From the NCBI GenBank assembly GCA_036768485.1, contig JAVLUZ010000164.1, positions 124,001 through 188,000 of the forward strand: 64,000 nucleotides of DNA, in the 5' to 3' direction. How positions within the stretch are numbered: position 1 is the first letter of the stretch; every line of letters begins with the position of its first letter. The notes beneath the pieces were generated by a model. The model was given only the letters and a program-made list of their open reading frames with translations, did no database searches and was not told the DNA's origin. Shown in pieces: positions 31,801 through 43,564 of this stretch. A program made the position numbers and the translations under genes. The stretch comes from Mermis nigrescens (Eukaryota > Nematoda > Enoplea > Mermithida > Mermithidae).

Positions 31801-33579
31801 ACGCCGTGCCCTCATTAAGCAAAAGACAAGAAGACAGACGAAATATTTTGACATGATAAGCGAAAAATTAAATTAATTATTCGACACAGTAATACGTACT
31901 CGTGTAAAAAATGCCAATCATGAAAATTTTTCGGCATATTTATTTTAGAGTGTAGAGAAACAGTGGAAGCGTTTTTCGTATCGTAAGAAATTCTGTAATT
32001 AAATTATCAAACAGTCAGCAAATAGGTAATTCGGGAAAGGTTCACAAACCGAAGTTTGCAATCACCTCCATTCTGTACATACATTTTACCTACCGAGATC
32101 TGTACAAATTTCAATCTTACAGTTTTGAGGATTTTCTGAAATTCTTGTTCAGTCGATTTTATCAGAAATCTGTACGAATCAGTAAAATCTGGAATTATTC
32201 TAATTTTTTGAAAAATTAAGAGCCAGCTAGTCCCCGAAAACAGTCGACTGAACCACACCCAAATTTTTGCGTAACATTAAAGGTCAACTTGTCTTTTACA
32301 TTTGAAAGTACTCGCACCTTTAGTTCGTAGCTAAAGGGCACTTCGTGCGTGCCAGGACAAATCGTTTTATCCGGAAATTTATTCTCGAATTTTGTATGAA
32401 AGCATTCATCAAAGTAAACTTCTTCATCTCCGTAATGCGTACTCGTTTTCCCTCGATTTTTCGTCCAACTTGTCTTAGCTCTGCCCTGAATTTGTGAAGT
32501 GTGATAATTAAATTTTTAATAATTAGTCACATTAAGTTTAAAAATAGACGTTTATTTTTGCGTTTTTGACAAAAACAAAGTAATGCCAATCGTACTAATA
32601 TATTTTGATAGAATATTCATTTTTTCGGTGAAAATGGTAACTTTCACTATGTGTTTATGTATTGGGTTCAGCAAGTGGACCTGATCAGCCTAAAAACAAG
32701 GTAATTAAGCTTCTTTTGATATTTTTTGATGGAAAAAAGACTTGAAAATTGAAAACATTTTTTTGATATCGTAAACAAAACGAAAATAGATCAACTACTA
32801 AGTAAACTTTGACACCTTTGTTTTCCTAGCTTTAGAGTGCGACAAATGCAGAACAAAATTAAAAAAATGACAGAAAGATAAACTTATTTCGCTTCACCAC
32901 ATGTTAATTCATGATAATTATAAATTTCTCTAATGATCAGTATAATAATTTTCAAATCTATTTAAAGGTCAACTTTACATTTTTTGTTTTCTTATCTTTA
33001 CTTCCATACGTTGACCACATGCAAAATCCATTGTAATTGACAAGACAAAATGCTGAACGACAGAAAGATAAACTTATTTCGCTTCACCACATGTTGGTCA
33101 TGATAAGTATAGATTTCTCTAATGATCGGTATAATAATTTTTTAGATTAATTACATGCTCAAATTTAAATCCAAATTTTTTGTTCTGTGATCTTTACATT
33201 CATACATTGACCACATTCAAAATCCATTCTTCTTAGAAAAGACAAAAAGCTAAAGTTGAAGTAAAAGATAGAAGAAATGTAAATAAATTATGCAAGGATT
33301 TAATTTCATTAATCATGATCTTCCTAAAAAAATTCGGGGTAAAACGCTCTTCCCAAAATTCAGAATATCATACATAATGGCACCAAAACATTTGACAAAT
33401 ACATGATGAAATATGTACGTGTAAAAACAAAGTCGCGAGCTTACTTTGAAACGAACAATCAATCCTTCGCATTTTTTCGGCTCTTGTAGGTTCAAAATGA
33501 GTTTTCCGATCAATGTTTGACCGGCGTTAAAAACGCCGTACGTATTATTAAAAACGATTTCCAAATCCGTCTTTCCCAT
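22649..33579 (-). CDS. Alpha-arrestin (arrestin domain-containing protein), six exons
   Basis: Host gene. Alpha-arrestins are cytoplasmic adaptors that recruit ubiquitin ligases of the NEDD4 type through PPxY motifs to membrane cargo. Six exons, minus strand: 33,445-33,579; 32,318-32,485; 28,924-29,126; 27,784-28,013; 24,978-25,378; 22,649-22,858. Each junction has AG/GT borders and phases agree, giving about 448 residues, normal for the family. Exons 1-3 form the arrestin N domain (LEIVFNNTYGVFNAGQTL; SWTKN, EVYFDE, PFSYEL; LPSSYEGPYGHIRY), exons 4-5 the C domain (NKRGYVPGEKLE; VPPVPPRL; IIIGTVPI), and exon 6 holds PPPTYRECVFG and the usual aromatic C-terminus. The donor of exon 5 is the least certain. 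Introns carry MITEs, a Helitron-like element and a fold-back element. Start chosen because arrestins begin directly with this strand. Confidence 0.88.
23975..24235. repeat. CCATAC-family MITE in arrestin intron 5
   Basis: GGGGGGTTTGGGGGGTATGC at the left and GCTGCCCATGTATGGTC at the right; the body has the CAAGTTTTCGGTGCCAATG and ACATTGAAAAATTATG blocks of the family. Confidence 0.65.
24667..24832. repeat. 165-bp TA-flanked palindromic MITE, copy 1
   Basis: TATAGTCCGTTTCACAGAAC at the left, inverted near 24,830 (TATATGAAACCGATC). Related copies are at 38,284, 38,692, 39,310 (diverged) and 53,901. All share ATCAGAT/ATCTGTC and TTATCGTGA-type blocks. Likely a Tc1/mariner-type MITE. Confidence 0.65.
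24978..25378 (-). CDS. Alpha-arrestin exon 5, with CpG-rich low-complexity tail
   Basis: Starts after TTCGTAG and restores phase 1 from exon 4. LLVPPVPPRLVGCNLIDVRY and VPIIIGTVPI close the arrestin C domain. The second half (about 25,010-25,210) is a very CpG-rich, Ala/Ser/Thr-rich stretch. The proposed donor (AAT/GTATTG) keeps phase 0 with exon 6, but an earlier donor is possible, which would shorten the tail. Confidence 0.7.
25430..25800. repeat. Interspersed repeat in arrestin intron 4
   Basis: Shares TTTCGGCGCTTCGTGACG, GTTCTAGAAA and a GGCGTATACACAATTTTGAG block with 20,905-21,320. Intron sequence from 25,800 to 27,070 shows nothing recognised. Confidence 0.45.
27784..28013 (-). CDS. 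Alpha-arrestin exon 4
   Basis: Starts after ACATTAG. Carries the C-domain opening VTLTFKLNKRGYVPGEKLE and VLKQYVTFKG. Donor A/GTAACC; phase 1. Confidence 0.83.
28480..28870. repeat. Interspersed repeat with GATCGGCCATGC end, in arrestin intron 3
   Basis: The segment TTTTTGAGAT...CTCAATTTTTGACC...CAGATCGGCCATG matches 38,985-39,235 in the same orientation, and 49,425-49,700 inverted; a shorter piece is at 51,940-52,070. Confidence 0.55.
28924..29126 (-). CDS. Alpha-arrestin exon 3
   Basis: Starts after TTTTTAAG with PDLPSSYEGPYGHIRY and runs through TFVRTWKFDLVRKRPFTLI to the cysteine-rich ELFCCCF linker. Donor GTTCGC is weak; phase 2 fits exon 4. Confidence 0.82.
29620..29985. repeat. About 51-bp satellite inside the Helitron-like element
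   Basis: About seven units built on GATAGGCAATGCTATAAGAT, AGGACGTGATATAAGA and TACCCCGTGCTACAA. Related units on the opposite strand are at 41,325-41,560. Confidence 0.85.
30040..30480. repeat. About 52-bp satellite inside the Helitron-like element
   Basis: Eight or so units of CATCAAAAATATGGTTTGAC, GAAAAAAATTTTCCAAAA and CATCCCAAAA. The inverted counterpart is at 40,880-41,310. Confidence 0.85.
30772..31275. repeat. Fold-back element 1: inverted minisatellite arms around a CCATAC-family MITE
   Basis: Left arm 30,772-30,895: about seven units of 18 bases (GGCCACCGTCCCAACAC). Right arm 31,215-31,275: about three inverted units (GGTGGCCGTGTTGGGA). Between them is a CCATAC-family MITE copy (30,893-31,150). 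It lies in arrestin intron 2. Confidence 0.75.
32318..32485 (-). CDS. Alpha-arrestin exon 2
   Basis: 56 codons between TTCAG and GTGCGAGT. GRAKTSWTKN, YGDEEVYFDE and CPGTHEVPFSYELK are classic arrestin N-domain strands. Confidence 0.85.
33445..33579 (-). CDS. Alpha-arrestin exon 1
   Basis: Encodes the first 45 residues (MGKTDLEIVFNNTYG..., KKCEGLIVRFK). The donor after AAA reads GTAAGC, a strong match; phase 0. Confidence 0.85.
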
Positions 33580-35249
33580 CTCTAGTCGAATGATGATTAT
33601 TTATCATCCAAAGCGCGTTTCGGTGCTAATGAAGAATGCGCGCGTAAGCTTAAAAATGACCGCAAGCTGACGGAAAACCGACACAAATGATTTTAGCAAG
33701 CGAAGATGCATGTCCAAAATTTTGACACTCGCATAAAGTTTATAGAGTGCTTGAAATTTCAAATAAAAACTTGCGTAATAAGCGGCCGGTTGTGAGTCAG
33801 CCCAAAATTTTGGAAGTTTTGCGCGCATAGCGAAGGCGATTATGTAAATCTATGAGTAAAAGATCGTCTCGCGGGCAGCGATAAAATAATATTTCTTCGG
33901 GCTATAAAACTTATCTTCTTCATTTCGCGTCTAAATAAGAACATCTTCCAACGCGCATTCCGACTGAGTGATATGTACGTTGTTGTTAATCAAGAGTCCA
34001 GAAATACATTTTTCGCCTCTGCCTGCTTCGATGCTTAATTGTACGCCCATATATTAATTTTTTCACCGGTTTTCAATCGAAATATCGGATATATGTAGCT
34101 TAATATGTGGGTAGCAAGCACAGTTACCGGAAAACTGACTAAGCTTAAAAATAAATTTTTTGTAAGCGGCTTAAGCGCATTTGCAATTTCTGCAATCATA
34201 ATATTAAAAAGCCATATTTTGCATTTCCTGGTCGTGTAGTAAAAATACGCCACAAATACCTGCTCATTAATAATATGCCGCGCAGATGCAAAATTTGTGC
34301 TTTGGGTAAACAAACAAACGGACAACGAATTAAGCTGATCCTTTTTTCGACCAAGTATGCTGGAATATTAGCCTCATCCCTTGCGTGTGTGTACGTGTTT
34401 ATAAATTAATAAAACATCAAAGAAAAACTATTCGTCGATGCGTTTTATGCGCATCGTACTGTGCATAAAAGCAAAAAGCTGCTATTATTTTTCGTAGGTA
34501 CCTTTCCGCGTATAGTTGAACCTCGTTTTATCTTACCAGCTTCCTCTTGATAAAATCTACAGTAACTAAACTTAGCCTATCTTTTTAATTACAAATTTTA
34601 CTGTACGTTGTTGTGCTCAGCAACCGACCGAATGTCATTTGGGGAAAATATAGCAATCACTTTGTCCAAAATGAAGGAGATTTAGTGGGCTTCGGTGATC
34701 GGGGAATAAGATGAGAGTGACACGGCAGAGCCCCGTTTTGTTGCATAATTAATTAAGTCCGTAGTAGAACATAAGAAATCGTCGTCGTAACACGCAATTC
34801 GAACCGACGATGATTACGACGACGATGATTATGTATCTGTGAAACCGAAAGCTTACGGGCGATGCAGTCGACGAATTTTTTGGTTCGATTTTGAGTAAAA
34901 AAATTGTAGCGCCCCATTTGCCCGTTCCAAATTATTATGCTTATAACAAAGCGTGCAATGGGCGGGCGCCGTGGGAATCGAAAACGAACGAGCTCGGCGC
35001 ACAAATATCTAATGAGGGCAATTTCGTTAATGATTAAGTGTAAGACCCCTGCGAAGGTGTAAAAAATTTGGCATCTCCGCCAGGTAAGCTTATTCACACA
35101 CATCGATTTTTTTATCAGGGATAAAAACTACGCTTCCTGAAGTAAATAAAATGGCTTTGTGCTGCATTAACAATGACGAATGTTTATATTGTGACTGATT
35201 CGATTGTGTTGTAGAAAGGATCTGCAAATCGGTAGCTTATTGTGTATTA

Positions 35250-35291
35250 TTATTTTATTATTATGATTATCATTATTATTATTATTATTAT

Positions 35292-35322
<31 letters not shown>

Positions 35323-35362
35323 AATAATATTATTAATATTATCAATTATTATTATTATTATG

Positions 35363-35398
<36 letters not shown>

Positions 35399-35404
35399 TA
35401 TTAT

Positions 35405-35480
<76 letters not shown>
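35250..35480. repeat. (ATT)n microsatellite with inverted switches
   Basis: Long ATT runs interrupted by AATAATAAT blocks, giving self-complementary stretches. The Ile/Leu/Tyr open frame is an artefact. Positions 33,600-35,240, upstream of the arrestin start, hold no recognised gene but probably include its promoter and 5' UTR. Confidence 0.95.
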
Positions 35481-35482
<2 letters not shown>

Positions 35483-35484
35483 TA

Positions 35485-37300
35485 ACGATAGGGGACGATT
35501 CAGCTGAAGACTTTTCAAAATTCATAGATTTTCCGATCAATTATGAACAAATGGACGGTAGACATAGCTAGCGATATTTGCACCTCAAACACTTCTAAAA
35601 ACGACTGCAGTGCCGCCCTGTCTACCAATCACAATTAGTCGACCCCTCAGGAGAGACAGCCAGTCCGTGCTGTCGGTAAACCGTGAATTTTCGATTGAGA
35701 GATTTCTGAATACAACTTGTCGGCTAACAGGCTGTCGATTGTCGGTTATCTGGGATTGTCGATTCTGCATTTTCACAAACTAGGGTATGCAATACGCGTT
35801 TACATAAACTATCTTCGAAAAAACGCTTCTAGTTAGATAAGAACACGTATGTCTTCCTCTAGGCGCGATTTGTAGTAATCTGATATCACTGACCAGAAAT
35901 TTTAGCCTTGATGGAAGCTACATCTAAATATTTACTACTTAGTGAGATACCGCGGTCAAAGTCAGCTATAAAGCGTTAAGAAACCAAATGCTATCTTAGC
36001 TATCATTCAACAGCCTCTTGAATAATCTTGCAAAGTTTCAAATCTTTTAATTCAATTCACGAACGAAGAATATTGCAATACGTACACACAGTTACAGACC
36101 AAAATTTATAATTGTTTCCCGGACGCCTTACCAGAATCTTCAGCACTTCAAGGAATTAAAATTAATAACTCTATTCCAAGACGGTCATACACTAATCCAC
36201 AAATTCCATTATTTTTTTCAGTATCTTGTCTTCCAAACGTTAAAGGCGAGTCAATCGTCAGCTGTATGATTAATCATATTCATCTCTTTTGACCTTATTG
36301 AATCAACTCGATTTTGCATGAAGAGCTTAAAATAGACATTAATTATAGCGCAAAGGAGAGAGCTGATATTTATCGTTTTTATAGCGCTAGCTGATGCAGC
36401 AAAATTCACCAGAAGATGAGGAAATGCTGATCAAAACATTCTCCTCGATCTTTCTGTAAGTACAACATCGTTTATTCTATTACCTAAAGATGATTCTGCA
36501 TTTAGTATCAGAATAAAAAGATGACGTCGATAAAAGGACACTCGTAAGCCATAGTCAGATTTTTAAGTTACTATCCATTCACGCAAAATTCAAATACGGA
36601 TGAGGCGATATATAATTTAGAGAGCAAAAGTAATTCAGGAAATTAGATTTCTCTTGGAATTTTGAATAGGTGCTTAAAAATCTAAACTGGAGTTCGAAAT
36701 ATTACAAGCTGCAATGATTTTGATGAGACATAACTTCAGTTTTTGTTAAATTATTATTTTTTCAATCTTTCGATTGTAGGGCTTCCTCATTTTTCTTTTT
36801 TACGAGGCCCCCATTTTATTATTTTTGAGTAGAATTAGAAATCGAAAAACAACGGAAGGCAGACATGCACGTTAAGTGTGAACGCCTAGAAAACCCTAAA
36901 CAGAGAATGGTAGAGGCTGAAATAAAGGCGAAACTACAAAATTTGGTCGGATAAGAGAAGATAGCTGTAGGTATGTTGTTAGCAGACGTGCTACATTTGA
37001 ACATCATTTTTTTCAAATTTTAGAGAGACAAGGGAATAAGTGCGCATAATTGATAGAGATATGAAACCAAAAGCATAAAGAAATTATGCTCAAAAGTATT
37101 CAGCCTACTCTGTTCTACAATACTGGCTCATAAAATGAGACCAAATCAATCAGGGATGTAATTGTGTTCGTTTAAAAAATAAATAATAAAATTATAAATT
37201 AAACATTATTATATCAAATAAGATTCCCATTTTCAAAGAAATGTCGAGTTTCGTATTAAAACAAGAGATAAAAGATACCTACACTTCCATGCGTACCTGT
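35485..37300. other. No recognised gene or repeat
   Basis: AT-rich intergenic DNA; short repeated TGTCGATT blocks near 35,720-35,765 only. Confidence 0.45.
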
Positions 37301-37309
37301 GTACATGAT

Positions 37310-38165
37310 TTTGTCCTGGTTGGCCGTCCATCCAGGGTGGCCGCCCGTCCAGCTTGGCCGTCCGTTCAGCCTGACCGTAAATCCAGGATGGCCGTCCCAT
37401 GCTGTAAGAGTGCAAAATAAGGGCGTAAATTTTCTAGGGTGGCCGCTCATCAATCCTGGCCGTCCATTCAGGCTGGTCGCTCATCCGGGATGGCCGTCCA
37501 CAGTAGTGAAGTTGAGCTCAGCTTCCTTTTATTTTGTAATGCTCTTGTCAAGCGAAATGCATGCGCAGGATGTCCCTTCAGCATAAAGCATCGTTTCACT
37601 TTTATTGCAGTACCCTAGTTTTGTTGTAGGGTGGTTACCTGAAATCATGAATGAGTTTGGAAAGGCAAAATGACTTACAGCTATTCACAATGTGCCAGAG
37701 TAGTTTAGTAGCTAGAAAATTTCACTCTTACTTACCTAAATAACTTAGCAATAACTTCTTTGGGTAAGCCAGAATAGTAGAGTAATAATTCATAAATAAA
37801 ATACGTCCTAATGCCACTCACTAAAATAAGTCTATAAAGCACTCTTAATCTATCTTTTAAAAAGGCGATTATCATACAAAAAGTCGGGACAATCGAGACG
37901 GTAGGAGAAACAGGATTTTGGGCAATCTAAAAATGACATATTTTATTCTTAGAAGGAGGCTCGGGACAGTCGGTGAATTGGGACGGTCGAAGAAACGTGA
38001 CAGAGCGGTTATGCCATCTAGCCAATTGGGATGGCGACCATGGACTGACGGCCAGGCTGGACGGGCGGCCACGTAGGACGGACGGCCATCCTGGAAAAAT
38101 GTAACAAACAGAAAGACGGTCACCCTGGAAGGACAGTCAGGCTAGACGGACAGCCATCCTGGACA
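37310..38165. repeat. Fold-back element 2: inverted minisatellite arms
   Basis: Left arm 37,316-37,505: about ten units of 17-19 bases of the TGGCCGTCCATCCAGGG type. Right arm about 37,965-38,165 carries the inverted form (GACGGCCAGGCTGGACGG). The centre (37,510-37,960) is AT-rich and non-coding. Confidence 0.75.
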
Positions 38166-38283
38166 GTACCGTGTACAACACCCGACAAGATCACAAAACA
38201 ACTTTTGTGGGTCAATGGAGAAAATAAAGAGGTAGGTACATATGTTTTAGCCATTCATTAGGGTCAAATATTATCAGTTTCTA

Positions 38284-38408
38284 TAGTCTGTTTTGCATAA
38301 CTTAGCGCATAAATTTCAAAATTTCCATCGACAGTAAGCCGAGCGTTACGATAATTATATATCAGATCAATGCTATAATCGCAATCTGTCAACTGAAACA
38401 GACAATAG
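38284..38408. repeat. TA-flanked MITE, copy 2 (shortened)
   Basis: TATAGTCTGTTTTGCATAAC to CTGAAACAGAC; a shorter member of the 165-bp family with a clear ATATATCAGATCAATGCTAT core. Confidence 0.65.
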
Positions 38409-38691
38409 GTGCCAGCATACCATGCAAAACATTTGTCAAGATAAAGCTTACCGCCTGCCACACAGAAATTTCTGAGATTGCGGAATACCGAACTTCGTCA
38501 TTTCTGACATTTTACACTTTTGAGTTAGCAAACTTAAGCTAAATGTGGCTTGTCACTGTAATAGAAAATAGAGTTTGTTTTGTTGTATCTAATCTAGCAA
38601 TAACAGTAGCCGCTTCAAAAGTGGTTATATCTGACTAAGTCTTTAGATATACTCCTAGTCAAGACCTATTTTTTAAAAACATATTGTCCTA

Positions 38692-38865
38692 TAGTCTGTT
38701 TCACTCAACCTCGGTCATTAATTTTAAAAATTATCTCCGACAATAAGCTGACAGATTGTGATTATAACATTGATCTGATACATAGTTATCGTAACCTCAC
38801 GGCCTACTGTCGATGAAAATTCTTAAAATTTATGCACGAATTTATGTGAAAAAGACTACAGTCCT
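38692..38865. repeat. TA-flanked MITE, copy 3
   Basis: TATAGTCTGTTTCACTCAAC to TGTGAAAAAGACTA; the core is in the opposite orientation to copy 5. A diverged relative lies at 39,310-39,440. Confidence 0.65.
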
Positions 38866-38984
38866 AATCGAGATTGAGACTGATGAAACTTCAGTCACAT
38901 TATGCTTGTCTTAGTCAGATGCTAGTCCAAATTCCATAACTGCTACAGATCTGCCGCGTCATAACTCATAAGCAGTCATGCACT

Positions 38985-39235
38985 TGGAAGAGGGTTGGGG
39001 TCTAGATTTCCCAGAATGGAAAAATAGGAAATTTTCAGGGAATATGAGACAAATACAAGGCCAAAGTAGATAAAAATCGAAAATTTTCTTCAAGAGTGCT
39101 TTAGACTGACAATATCTGTGCAATAACATATGTTCTAAAACACAGCGCATATACCACTTTTTGAGTAACATTGGCTCAAAAATGCTCAATTTTTGACCCC
39201 AAGACCAGCTGATCCCCGGATTGGCCATATGCTTA
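38985..39235. repeat. Interspersed repeat with ATTGGCCATATGC end
   Basis: Same family and orientation as 28,480-28,870; inverted copy at 49,425-49,700. Confidence 0.55.
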
Positions 39236-39824
39236 AAAGTCGTGTAAATGACGGGCAGTTCTCTTAGGAGTCCTTGCTTAATTTGAAATAATTTTGAGCA
39301 TTAATATTTTGAAGCTCTACATATGGCATCAATTACGATCACTTTGTTGAATTGATCCATGAATACCGCGAACTGTCGATTTATTGTCGATGAAATTTCT
39401 CAAAAATCATGCCTTAACTTATACATATATTTGAAGTAGTAAAACAGATTTAGAAATTGCGCTGCTCAGTGGGCATACATAGTTTGACGCTAAATCAGCA
39501 ACTTAAAATGAGCGCATATCTTTCGGTTGTATTAATTAACATTTTTTTACCAGATTTTTAGAATATTAAAAAAATTAAAAATATTGGGCTAAAAGACTTC
39601 GCTAAGTCATTTTAGCACAACAGAAACGGATCCTGCCGCCTTCATCCTTCCAGACTATGTATTGTTATATGTACCGAAAAAATTTACCTTAAGTTCGGTA
39701 TGAGGAAAAATAAAAAGGCAAGAAACGATCGTAGGTAGCGCGAAAGCGCTACCTATAATATACTTGGCCTCCTTTTTTCTTATATGTTTATCACAGCGAG
39801 TGCGAAATTTGTTCCCCCTCACAG

Positions 39825-40560
39825 CCATAACGGCACACATCTGGGAGGTGCGTTTTTTTTAATTGATGGATAATTGAAAAATTCGATGTCGGTTTTTTTT
39901 GTTTACACTCAATACCGAATTAGCAATGAACGTGTAAAGTGTAAACCGAAAAATCAAATAATTTGCGGAGGGCCAATTCTTTTTTCAAAATGTTGCTCCC
40001 GAGCTGTTAATTACGAATCTGACCTTAAAATTTCTTTACACTCGATGGTTGTTGCACAAAAGTTTAAAGTATACGTGTTTTTTACTCTTTGCGTGTCCTT
40101 CAGCTTATCTAACTCAATTTTGGTTTCTGTGCAGTCCAATCAGTTTCATAATGTAGAAGGTTGCAAAATCTCAAAACCGATTTTTTTGTTTTTCTTATAA
40201 TGCAATATTTCTTTATCTGTGATCGTTTTAGTGTAAAGGGTTCGAGACGAAAAACGATATTTCTTCAACTACTCCGCTAAGTAGGCGGAACATGCTAATT
40301 ATGCTTAAAAGGTGCCCTGACCTTAGCGTTACAGATCCCACCTTATTTTGTTTCTATACACCGAATATTGCGTTATTAGTACAAGTGTAAAGTTTACACT
40401 GAGAAGCACTTTTCCGCCCAGAGCGTCGTAGATGATGAATTTTTAGAAAAATGTTATCCGTAAGGTCAGAATAACGAATCTCGACTTTAAACTTCTCTAC
40501 AGCCAGTGTTTGTTGAGGTATGAAGAGGTGAACTTTGAATTCTACCTACATCTATTTTCT
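39825..40560. repeat. Stray Polinton-type subterminal repeats
   Basis: CTCAATACCGAATT, CGTGTAAAGTGTAAAC and GTGTAAAGTTTACACT blocks together with ACGAATCTGACC-type units match 11,500-11,950 and 15,940-16,065. An open frame at 39,874-40,200 is not protein-like. Confidence 0.4.
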
Positions 40561-40644
40561 AATGCCGACAGATAACTCCGTATTGCATATTGTTTGATCA
40601 GATTTTTCTTATTTCAGAGGTTTTTGACTCGTCTTTAATAAATA

Positions 40645-40682
40645 ACTAGCAAATGGGGCGCTTCGCTGCCCCATCTGCTAGA
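40645..40682. repeat. Helitron-like terminal hairpin
   Basis: CTAGCAAATGGGGC followed by GCTTCGCTGCCCCATCTGCT: a GGGGC/GCCCC stem next to a CTAG, read as a 3' end on the minus strand. Confidence 0.4.
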
Positions 40683-40776
40683 GTGTTTATAAACAAATAA
40701 TATCTCAACCAGTAATTGGTATAAAAAATTGAATGACTCTGCAATGGATCGGCGAGCGGTTTTTATATTTTTTATA

Positions 40777-41570
40777 TCTAGCTGAGCTGCCCGGCGTTGC
40801 CCTGGCTGAACTTAGGCCTGATAGCTGTATGGGATTGAGATGTCTCTTGTATTTTTTATTTTTACGGGACTTTTGATGTTTTTGGGATATTTCTAAAAAA
40901 AATTGTTGGTAAAAACATATTGTATTTTTTAAATTTTTTAAAACTGTCTTTTGTCAACCATTTCTTTGATTAAATCCATATTTCTGACGTTATAGAATGG
41001 TTCTGAGAATTCTTTATCCTAAATCATATTTTTGATGTTCTGGAAGTTATACCATTTAGATGGTTTGGGATGTTTAAAAATTTTGTTTGATCATAACCAT
41101 ATTTTTAACGTTTTGGAATATTAAAAAAACTTTTTGGTCCAAAACCATACTTTTGATGTTTTTGGAGGTTTAAAAATTTTTTTGGTCAAAACCATATTTT
41201 TGATGTTTCTGGGGTGTTTAAAGAATTTTTTTTGGTCAAAACCATTTTTTTATGTTTTTGGGATGTTTTAAAGATTTTTTAGGTGCAAACCATATTTTTG
41301 ATGTTTTGGGACACCAATCTTACAGCACAGGATATGTTTATAGCACTGGGTATGGTATATCACGTCCTATCTTGTAGCATGGGGTATGTTATATCACGTC
41401 CTATCCTGCAACACTGGGTATGTTATATCACGTTCTATCTTACAGCATGGGGCATGTTATATCACGTCCTATTGTATAGCATGGGGTATGTTACATCACG
41501 TCCTATTGTATAGCATTGAGTATGTTGTATCACGTCCTATCTTATAGCGTCGGGTTCAACTTTGTACAAT
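40777..41570 (-). mobile_element. Non-autonomous Helitron/Helentron-like element, copy 2 (inverted)
   Basis: Starts with CTAGCTGAGCTGCCCGGCGT, the inverted terminus of copy 1, followed by AACTTAGGCCTGATAGCT, also shared. Inside are inverted forms of both satellites (40,880-41,310 and 41,325-41,560). Shorter than copy 1, lacking its 5' part. Confidence 0.6.
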
Positions 41571-42124
41571 GTTCAACTTTGCCCTCATTGTAAACAAATG
41601 CAAAAAGTTGCATATTAAATTAGACCGCTAGAAGCAGAAAACATTTGGATTTGTATTTTTCGGAAAGCCGCATGTTTGCTGCTTTCGATTACTTCCGCAT
41701 TAAATTTCACGCCGCTGGTTTACAAGGTCAAAAATTTTGACTTGGTGCAAGCTCTTTTTCAGTGATTAATCGTGTTTATAAGTACCCGTACGTGATTTTC
41801 TTTCAGCCCGTCTCATACATGTTTTATGATGCCAGATCGTATATTTAAAGTAGCGAATATGGAATCAGCGGTCCCAGAACCCCAGGGGCCAAATTCTGGA
41901 AGCAACAGTCAATCTGTGCTTCTGCAAAAAGACAAAAACCTAAATTTAACGCTATGCATAGGGTACCTTCGGGCTCCCGTATCTCAGAAACCAATCCGTG
42001 AATTTTCTTCAAATTCTACAGTAAGGTCAGTCATAAGATATCCAAGAATTGGTGAAAACTTTAAAAGAATTTATCCGCTGCGATTTGAGATATTTGATAA
42101 AATACACTTGTAGATCACGTTTTT

Positions 42125-43530
42125 CTTACGGCATCACATCACTTTACACTGTAGTGTAAAGTGGTTTACACCAGTCGATAGCGCATAGAAAAGTTGATCT
42201 AGGGTGGCTTTAAAATTTTACCCTGCGGCAATTGCATAAGCGGCTAGAGCTACCAAAACCTTTTACATAAATCCGTAGTTTCCGGGTTTCAGGAGTCCGA
42301 TCGAGCCATTTTGATCAAAAAATTGTAATTAGCGCCCGAGAATACCCATTGAGTGAAAAAATAAGTATCACAAAATTATCCAGTAAAAACTTTTTTGCCT
42401 CACAGACACACACACACTTACACACAACTCGAAATTAATATTATAGATTATCTTTATCATCATAAATGCACTATTCTCAAACTTCAGTAGAATGATGAAT
42501 ATTTTTCAAAATAGTATAATCAAGCTAAAATCTTCCGATATGCCGAGTTGGCGCAGTGGTTGACAACTCAGTTCTCCGGAGGACGGTCTTAAGAAAAGAT
42601 TGATGGTTCGAATCTTTTGAATGCTGGCGAAAATCTGGGGGTGAAAAGACACATTTTGGCCGAGTTTTCGACTTGTTTATGTCTGCCAACAACTCCGGTT
42701 TATGAGTTTTAGGAAATTTTTTCTGACAGATATGTACTACGGATCAAGGGCTATCTTGTGTGCTTACCAGCAAACTTTTATACAATCAATACGCAGCTAA
42801 TACCAGGGTTTTAAACTTTACACTCTAGTGGATGAGTAAAAAAAGCAGATTTATTGTCCAAGATTTTCTCTGCAAACTTTTTTCGGTTGTGAGTTGGGAT
42901 GAATTGAATGAAATAGAAATAAAAGTATCTTCTATTGACTACACGTCGAAGCAAGCCGCGTTCAAAAAAACGTAATGTTGGGTTCTTTATGGAGTGTAAA
43001 GTTCGAAATCTGAGGTGTAAAGTGGGCAAAAAACGGGGTTTTTTCGTATTTTCATTGGTTAATCATATCAAATATTTTGCAGAGCGTAAGTTTGGCACAT
43101 TGTCAAACGTACTACAATCCAAGGGCAACAAACTGGCCCGAACCGAATTTATTTACATTCAATGGGGCGTCAGGTTCAGATTTTTAAAGTTTACAATGTG
43201 GTGGACAGTGGAAAATACGTGTTTGTACATTTTTTGTTCGCACTTTCTCTGTTCAGAAGTCGGGCGAGGTCGAATAGGATAAAAATAAAGTACTTTCTAA
43301 AGGGGTACGCGTCAGCCGAATTGCGTTTGTTTACATCAGTATTTAGCTTTTTCGAGAGGTGTAAAGTCAAAAAAATGGGGGAGTTAAACGTGTTTCTGTC
43401 TTGTTTTATTCTGTCAAGTTCTGGGTTATGAGTCTGGACATAATCTCAAGTCTGAAAATGAACCAGAAACCAAATGTGATACGCCAGTTTGTTTGCACAC
43501 AACAGTGGTGTAAAGTGGTTGACATGTGAT
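42125..43530. repeat. Solo Polinton terminal-repeat remnant
   Basis: Opens with facing ends CTTTACACT and AGTGTAAAG (42,139-42,160). 43,090-43,310 is the inverted match of the Polinton right terminal section, and 43,433-43,530 resembles window positions 1-110. No virion genes are present, so it is a solo end or a heavily deleted element of the same family. Confidence 0.55.
42541..42700 (+). repeat. tRNA-derived SINE-like fragment
   Basis: An internal promoter A-box-like TGGCGCAGTGG (42,550-42,560) and B-box-like GGTTCGAATC (about 42,605-42,614) with tRNA-like spacing. The acceptor and T stems pair poorly, so a functional tRNA is unlikely. Confidence 0.5.
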
Positions 43531-43564
43531 ATTAATTTTTTTATGTACTGAAATCACGCTAATT

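Noticed and set aside
35242..35571. 109-codon Ile/Leu/Tyr frame
   Set aside because: Translation of the (ATT)n microsatellite.
41826..42113. 95-codon open frame
   Set aside because: Some protein-like composition, but no motif, no splice context and no support from neighbours.
42541..42620. Functional tRNA gene
   Set aside because: A and B boxes are present but the stems pair poorly; more likely a SINE fragment.
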